Shown here piece after piece: positions 61,105 to 64,000 of a stretch of DNA of 64,000 nucleotides. Numbering within the stretch: the stretch's first letter is position 1; every line of letters starts with the position of its first letter. The position numbers were made by a program, and so were the translations under genes. The stretch covers positions 1,488,001 to 1,552,000 of the forward strand of contig NZ_RJKL01000001.1 in NCBI RefSeq assembly GCF_003751945.1, given 5' to 3'. This DNA is from Couchioplanes caeruleus. GTDB lineage: Bacteria > Actinomycetota > Actinomycetes > Mycobacteriales > Micromonosporaceae. The notes below the pieces were generated by a model that was not told the DNA's origin, did no database searches, and was given only the letters and a program-made list of their open reading frames with translations.

Positions 61105-62250
61105 ATGACTCGGACGGCAGTGGTGGTCGGCGCCGGAATCGGGGGGCTGGGCGCGGCCGTCGGCCTGCGCCGCAAGGGTTGGCAGGTGACCGTGCTCGAC
61201 CGCGTTCCCGCCTTCCGCCCGGTCGGCGCCGGCCTGGTGCTCCAGGCCAACGGACTGCGCTGCCTCGCCGCACTCGGCCTCGGCGCGGCAGTGCGAGAGC
61301 GCGGGCTTCCCGACATGTCCGCCGGCACACGCCGCTCCGACGGCCGCTGGCTGACCCGCGTCAGGGCCGGCGACCTGGCGCACATGCTCGGCACGTCGGC
61401 CGTCGGCATCCACCGCGCCGCCCTCCACGAGATCCTCCTCGGCGCCCTGCCCGAGGGCACGGTGGTGACCGGCGCCGACGTCGAGGCCGTCACCGAGGAC
61501 GGCGACGTGACCTGGCGCGGCCCGGACGGGCTCGTCCGGGTCCGGGCCGATCTCGTGGTCGCGGCGGACGGCATCCACAGCCCGGTGCGACGGAGGCTGT
61601 GGCCGGAGGCCGCCGGCCCGGTGCGCATCGGCGTGACGGCGTGGCGGGGCGTCACCCGGATCCCCGACGACGACCTCGTCGTCGGGATCACCTGGGACAG
61701 GGGCGCCGAGTTCGGCATGGTGCCGCTCATCGACGGCCGCGTGTACTGGTATGGCGCCGTCAACGCCGCCGCCGAAGCCGCGGCGGCCGAGCCGGGCGAC
61801 GAGGCGGGCCGGGTGCGTGCCCGGTTCGGGAGCTGGCATGACCCGATTCCGGCCCTCATCGCCGCGACCGGCACGGTCCTGCGCGACGACCTCGCCTGCC
61901 TCGACGAGCCGCTGGCGACCTACGTCAAGGGGCGGGTCGCCCTGGTCGGCGACGCTGCACACGCCATGACACCGCATTTGGGGCAGGGCGCCAACCAGGC
62001 CCTGGAGGACGCCGTCGTCCTCGCCGCCGTCGCCGACCGGCCGGGCGGGCTCGCCGAGTACGACCGGCAGCGCCGCCCCCGCAGCCAGCAGGTGGCCAGG
62101 GCGTCCCGCGCGATCGGCCGCTTCGGTCAGCAGGCGCACCATCCGGTCGCCGCGGCCGTCCGCAATGCGATCCTGCGCCTGACGCCGCCGCGGCTCGCGC
62201 TGCGCTCGATGGCCCGCTTCGCCGACTGGCAGCCGCCATCGCTCGAATGA
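61105..62250 (+). CDS. FAD-dependent aromatic-ring-hydroxylase-type monooxygenase
   Basis: A 381-residue flavoprotein: VVGAGIGGLGAAVGLRRKGW (7-26), NADPH/FAD motif VVAADGIHSPVRRRLWP (about 150-166, DG motif) and GD motif VALVGDAAHAMTPHLGQGAN (about 280-299). It is most like the salicylate hydroxylase/TetX-like group. The gene has an AGGAGGGCCAGG ribosome-binding region. Under TetR control with twin operators, so it probably inactivates or degrades an aromatic or antibiotic-like inducer; the substrate is unknown. Confidence 0.88.
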   Translation: MTRTAVVVGAGIGGLGAAVGLRRKGWQVTVLDRVPAFRPVGAGLVLQANGLRCLAALGLGAAVRERGLPDMSAGTRRSDGRWLTRVRAGDLAHMLGTSAVGIHRAALHEILLGALPEGTVVTGADVEAVTEDGDVTWRGPDGLVRVRADLVVAADGIHSPVRRRLWPEAAGPVRIGVTAWRGVTRIPDDDLVVGITWDRGAEFGMVPLIDGRVYWYGAVNAAAEAAAAEPGDEAGRVRARFGSWHDPIPALIAATGTVLRDDLACLDEPLATYVKGRVALVGDAAHAMTPHLGQGANQALEDAVVLAAVADRPGGLAEYDRQRRPRSQQVARASRAIGRFGQQAHHPVAAAVRNAILRLTPPRLALRSMARFADWQPPSLE

Positions 62251-62288
62251 TGCGCACCCGACCCAGCCGGCCGTCCGGCGGTCGCATC
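62249..62288. terminator. Possible bidirectional terminator
   Basis: GATGCG (62249-62254) pairs with CGCATC (62283-62288), enclosing an inner CCGG/CCGG hairpin. It spans the monooxygenase stop and the end of the convergent gene. Confidence 0.4.
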
Positions 62289-63171
62289 AGGTCGTGAAGA
62301 CGGTGAAGGCCACCTGGTGCACGGCGCCGTCCGCGCGGAACTGCAGGAACATCCGCTTGTCGCCGCGTTCGGCGAAGGCGGCGTGGAAGGAGAGGACGCC
62401 GTCGGCCGGCGCGTCGCCGGTGGCGTTGGCCGGCAGGGGGTGCAGGTGCTTGAGGCCCTGGGTGCGGACCTCGAAGGTGGAGAGGTGGGCGTAGGCGCCG
62501 AGGTACGGCTCGAGCGTCGCGGGGCGGCCGCCGCGGGTCACCTGGAACTGCAGCGCCGTCTGGGTGCCGGAGGCCACGTCGGCCGTGCCGTCGAGGCGGC
62601 GCACGGTGTACGGGCCGGAACGCGCCAGCGCCCGAGGGGCGGGAACCGGGACCATCGTGGTGTCGCCGGCGATGACGAACGGCACGCCGAGAACGGTGGG
62701 GTCGGCGCCCGCGGGCCGGTCGTGCGGGACGAACTCGGCGTACACCCGGTAGGCGCCGCCATCGGTGAGGGTCACCGGGGCGGTCCACGCGCCGTCGACG
62801 ACCTCGGGGTGCAGATGCTGGTAGCCGGACAGATCGTCGCGCAGCACGTACATGTGCATCGGCTTGGTGTGCACGTGCCGGAAGTCGGTGGCCGGCCCGT
62901 CGGGGCCGGTGATGCGCAGGGACACGATGCCCGGGCCGCGGACGGTGGGCAGGGACAGCGCCTCGGCGCGGAAGCCGTCGTAGGCGTCGGAAAGGCCGTC
63001 GTGGTGATAGGTGACCGGCGGGAGGGCCGGCGCCCGGGCCGGGCCACGGCTGTCGGCGACCAGGTAGGCGGCCGCGACGAACGCCGCGAGCACCACCGCC
63101 GCGCTCAGGCGGCGATGCCGGCCGGTGCCGGCGCGGACCGTACGGTCCGCGCCGGCGAGCCGACTGGTCAG
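62287..63171 (-). CDS. Secreted Met/His-rich protein, probable metal-related
   Basis: A 294-residue protein from a CTG codon (63171-63169) that overlaps the upstream stop as CTGA; the n-region RTVRAGTGRHRRLSAA and signal-anchor AVVLAAFVAAAYLVA follow. The mature part has two similar beta-rich halves with FRHVHTKPMHMYVLRDDLSG, YQHLHPEVVDG and LKHLHPLPAN, His/Met clusters found in actinobacterial proteins near copper resistance genes. GTG 63096 would be the first usual start but loses the basic n-region. Coupled to the gene before it. Function unknown; metal binding is inferred from His/Met content. Confidence 0.7.
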   Translation of the reverse strand: MTSRLAGADRTVRAGTGRHRRLSAAVVLAAFVAAAYLVADSRGPARAPALPPVTYHHDGLSDAYDGFRAEALSLPTVRGPGIVSLRITGPDGPATDFRHVHTKPMHMYVLRDDLSGYQHLHPEVVDGAWTAPVTLTDGGAYRVYAEFVPHDRPAGADPTVLGVPFVIAGDTTMVPVPAPRALARSGPYTVRRLDGTADVASGTQTALQFQVTRGGRPATLEPYLGAYAHLSTFEVRTQGLKHLHPLPANATGDAPADGVLSFHAAFAERGDKRMFLQFRADGAVHQVAFTVFTT

Positions 63172-64000
63172 CGGACGGCCGCCGCGCCGGTGGGCCGCAC
63201 CAGGTACAGGCCGACGCCGATGCTCTGGACCGCGACCACCCCGTCCTTCAGGTACGGCAGGACCATCCACGTGGCGCTGTAGCCCTTGGCGTTGGAGGCC
63301 GGGTCGGTGTCGAAGTAGCCCACCTCGGGCAGCCGGGCGGAGGCGGCGGAGGTGGTGTCGAGGATGCGCAGGCCGCCGCGGTAGGAAGCCTGGAAGTGCC
63401 GGTTGCCGACCGTGTAGCCGTTGTGGTTGACGAAGGTGCCCCGCGTGGCGACGTCCTTGCCCACGTACCGGGCGGCGTCGAGCCGTTCGATGTTGTAGAC
63501 GAAGTCGGGACTGCCGCCCCGGGTGCTGATCGTCTCGTCGTTGACGATCATGTGCTTGTAGTCGGTGGTGGCGAAGCCCTGGTGGATGAAACTGGCACCC
63601 GGGTGGGCGACGCTGGACAGGACCTTGATGTTCGACTTGTCGGTCACGTCGAGGATCTGGAACCGCTTGCCCTGGCCGGTGTAGTTGAACGCGATCTCGC
63701 GCCCCGTGAACCGGGTGTCGGGACCGGCGTAGTTCACCACGATGGACTCGTGCGAGTAGACCTCCCGGTCGTAGCACGCCGCATGCTTCAGGGTGAGTGG
63801 CGTCTTGATGTCGTAGATGGTCAGGCCCTTGCGGCACGTGTTCGCGCCGGAGACGTACAGGAAGCCGGTGCTCTGGTTGATCCAGAGAGTGTGGCTGTTC
63901 GTCAGGCCGGTGAAATGAGCGTCCGGGGTGAACGTCTGAGTGGTGGTCACGCCGCGCAACCTGTTGAGGTCGAAGATCTGAATGCCGTGCGAGACCGAGT
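63168..64000 (-). CDS. LVIVD/choice-of-anchor-B-like surface protein (partial, start beyond right edge)
   Basis: The visible 277 codons run in from the right edge: SVSHGIQIFDLNRLRGVTTT, followed by repeats of the LVIVD type such as GFLYVSGANTCRKGLTIYDI, RFQILDVTDKSNIKVLSSVA and GGLRILDTTSAASARLPEVG, giving a beta-propeller pattern. HESIVVNYAGPDTRFTGREI matches the conserved block of choice-of-anchor B proteins. The N-terminus with a presumed signal peptide lies outside. Function unknown; the family is extracellular. Its stop overlaps the next gene (CTGA). Confidence 0.8.
   Translation of the reverse strand, partial: SVSHGIQIFDLNRLRGVTTTQTFTPDAHFTGLTNSHTLWINQSTGFLYVSGANTCRKGLTIYDIKTPLTLKHAACYDREVYSHESIVVNYAGPDTRFTGREIAFNYTGQGKRFQILDVTDKSNIKVLSSVAHPGASFIHQGFATTDYKHMIVNDETISTRGGSPDFVYNIERLDAARYVGKDVATRGTFVNHNGYTVGNRHFQASYRGGLRILDTTSAASARLPEVGYFDTDPASNAKGYSATWMVLPYLKDGVVAVQSIGVGLYLVRPTGAAAVR

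Overview
The window is high-GC DNA with dense, often overlapping genes, GTG/TTG starts, many secreted hydrolases and abundant TetR/MarR/ROK/ECF regulators. This fits a soil-type, filamentous actinobacterium; a Micromonosporaceae/Actinoplanes-like host is my guess from general character, not from a marker gene. I saw no rRNA, tRNA, CRISPR array or complete insertion sequence.

Layout. 1-7110 (minus): a tightly coupled five-gene unit: galE, a glycoside hydrolase-glycosyltransferase fusion, a kynurenine-3-monooxygenase-like flavoenzyme and two ABC exporter half-transporters, the last running off the left edge. 7111-10847: an AT-richer spacer with a 40-bp perfect palindrome, a secreted M43-type metalloprotease and an orphan asparagine-synthetase-like protein. 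10886-15781: a TetR gene divergent from a P450 / flavin monooxygenase / MFS operon, with twin operators and a tandem 18-bp repeat between them. 15799-19912: a secreted trypsin-like protease, two unknown proteins, a frameshifted gene remnant and a NADAR-family protein.

20038-27488 is the most interesting stretch: six genes in one direction with stop/start overlaps or direct abutment. They encode a membrane-anchored dynamin-like GTPase, a C39-like papain-fold protein with a C-terminal anchor, a small acidic protein, an Hsp70 ATPase domain with an unrecognised C-terminal half, a second dynamin-like GTPase and an ECF sigma factor. A convergent pair follows (27500-28917): an unknown Pro-rich protein and a cytosolic protein built of seven exact 13-residue Asp/Asn/Gly (calcium-site-like) repeats. 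I propose this as an uncharacterised membrane-remodelling or stress system. Paired dynamins recall mycobacterial IniA/IniC, but the Hsp70, peptidase-like and sigma partners make the full set unusual.

29108-36360: a membrane diguanylate cyclase, a DUF4142 protein, a secreted all-alpha protein, an LPXTG wall protein, a START-like protein and an AraC regulator. 36432-41404: a five-gene overlapping operon (acyl-CoA dehydrogenase, two SDRs, an APH-type kinase, an MDR reductase) that resembles the kinase-plus-dehydrogenase logic of 4-hydroxyacyl-CoA catabolism (ACAD10/11, LvaA/LvaC). 41460-46968: a Tat-exported metallophosphoesterase, a secreted gluzincin peptidase, VOC and GNAT proteins and an orphan ABC-2 permease.

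47211-60403 contains a split beta-mannan utilisation regulon: secreted GH26 mannanase, sugar ABC transporter, GH2 beta-mannosidase, a ROK repressor and a LacI-type sensor domain without a DNA-binding head. The same operator/promoter block (15-bp imperfect palindrome, TTGACA, 18-bp spacer, CATGCT) lies upstream of both the mannanase and the transporter operon, which are about 11 kb apart; the genes between include transposase scars, a MarR/AHSA1 pair, secreted unknowns, a TetR fragment and an SDR. 60424-64000: a TetR/flavin-monooxygenase divergent pair with twin operators, a Met/His-rich secreted protein probably starting at CTG, and the C-terminal part of a beta-propeller-like surface protein cut by the right edge.
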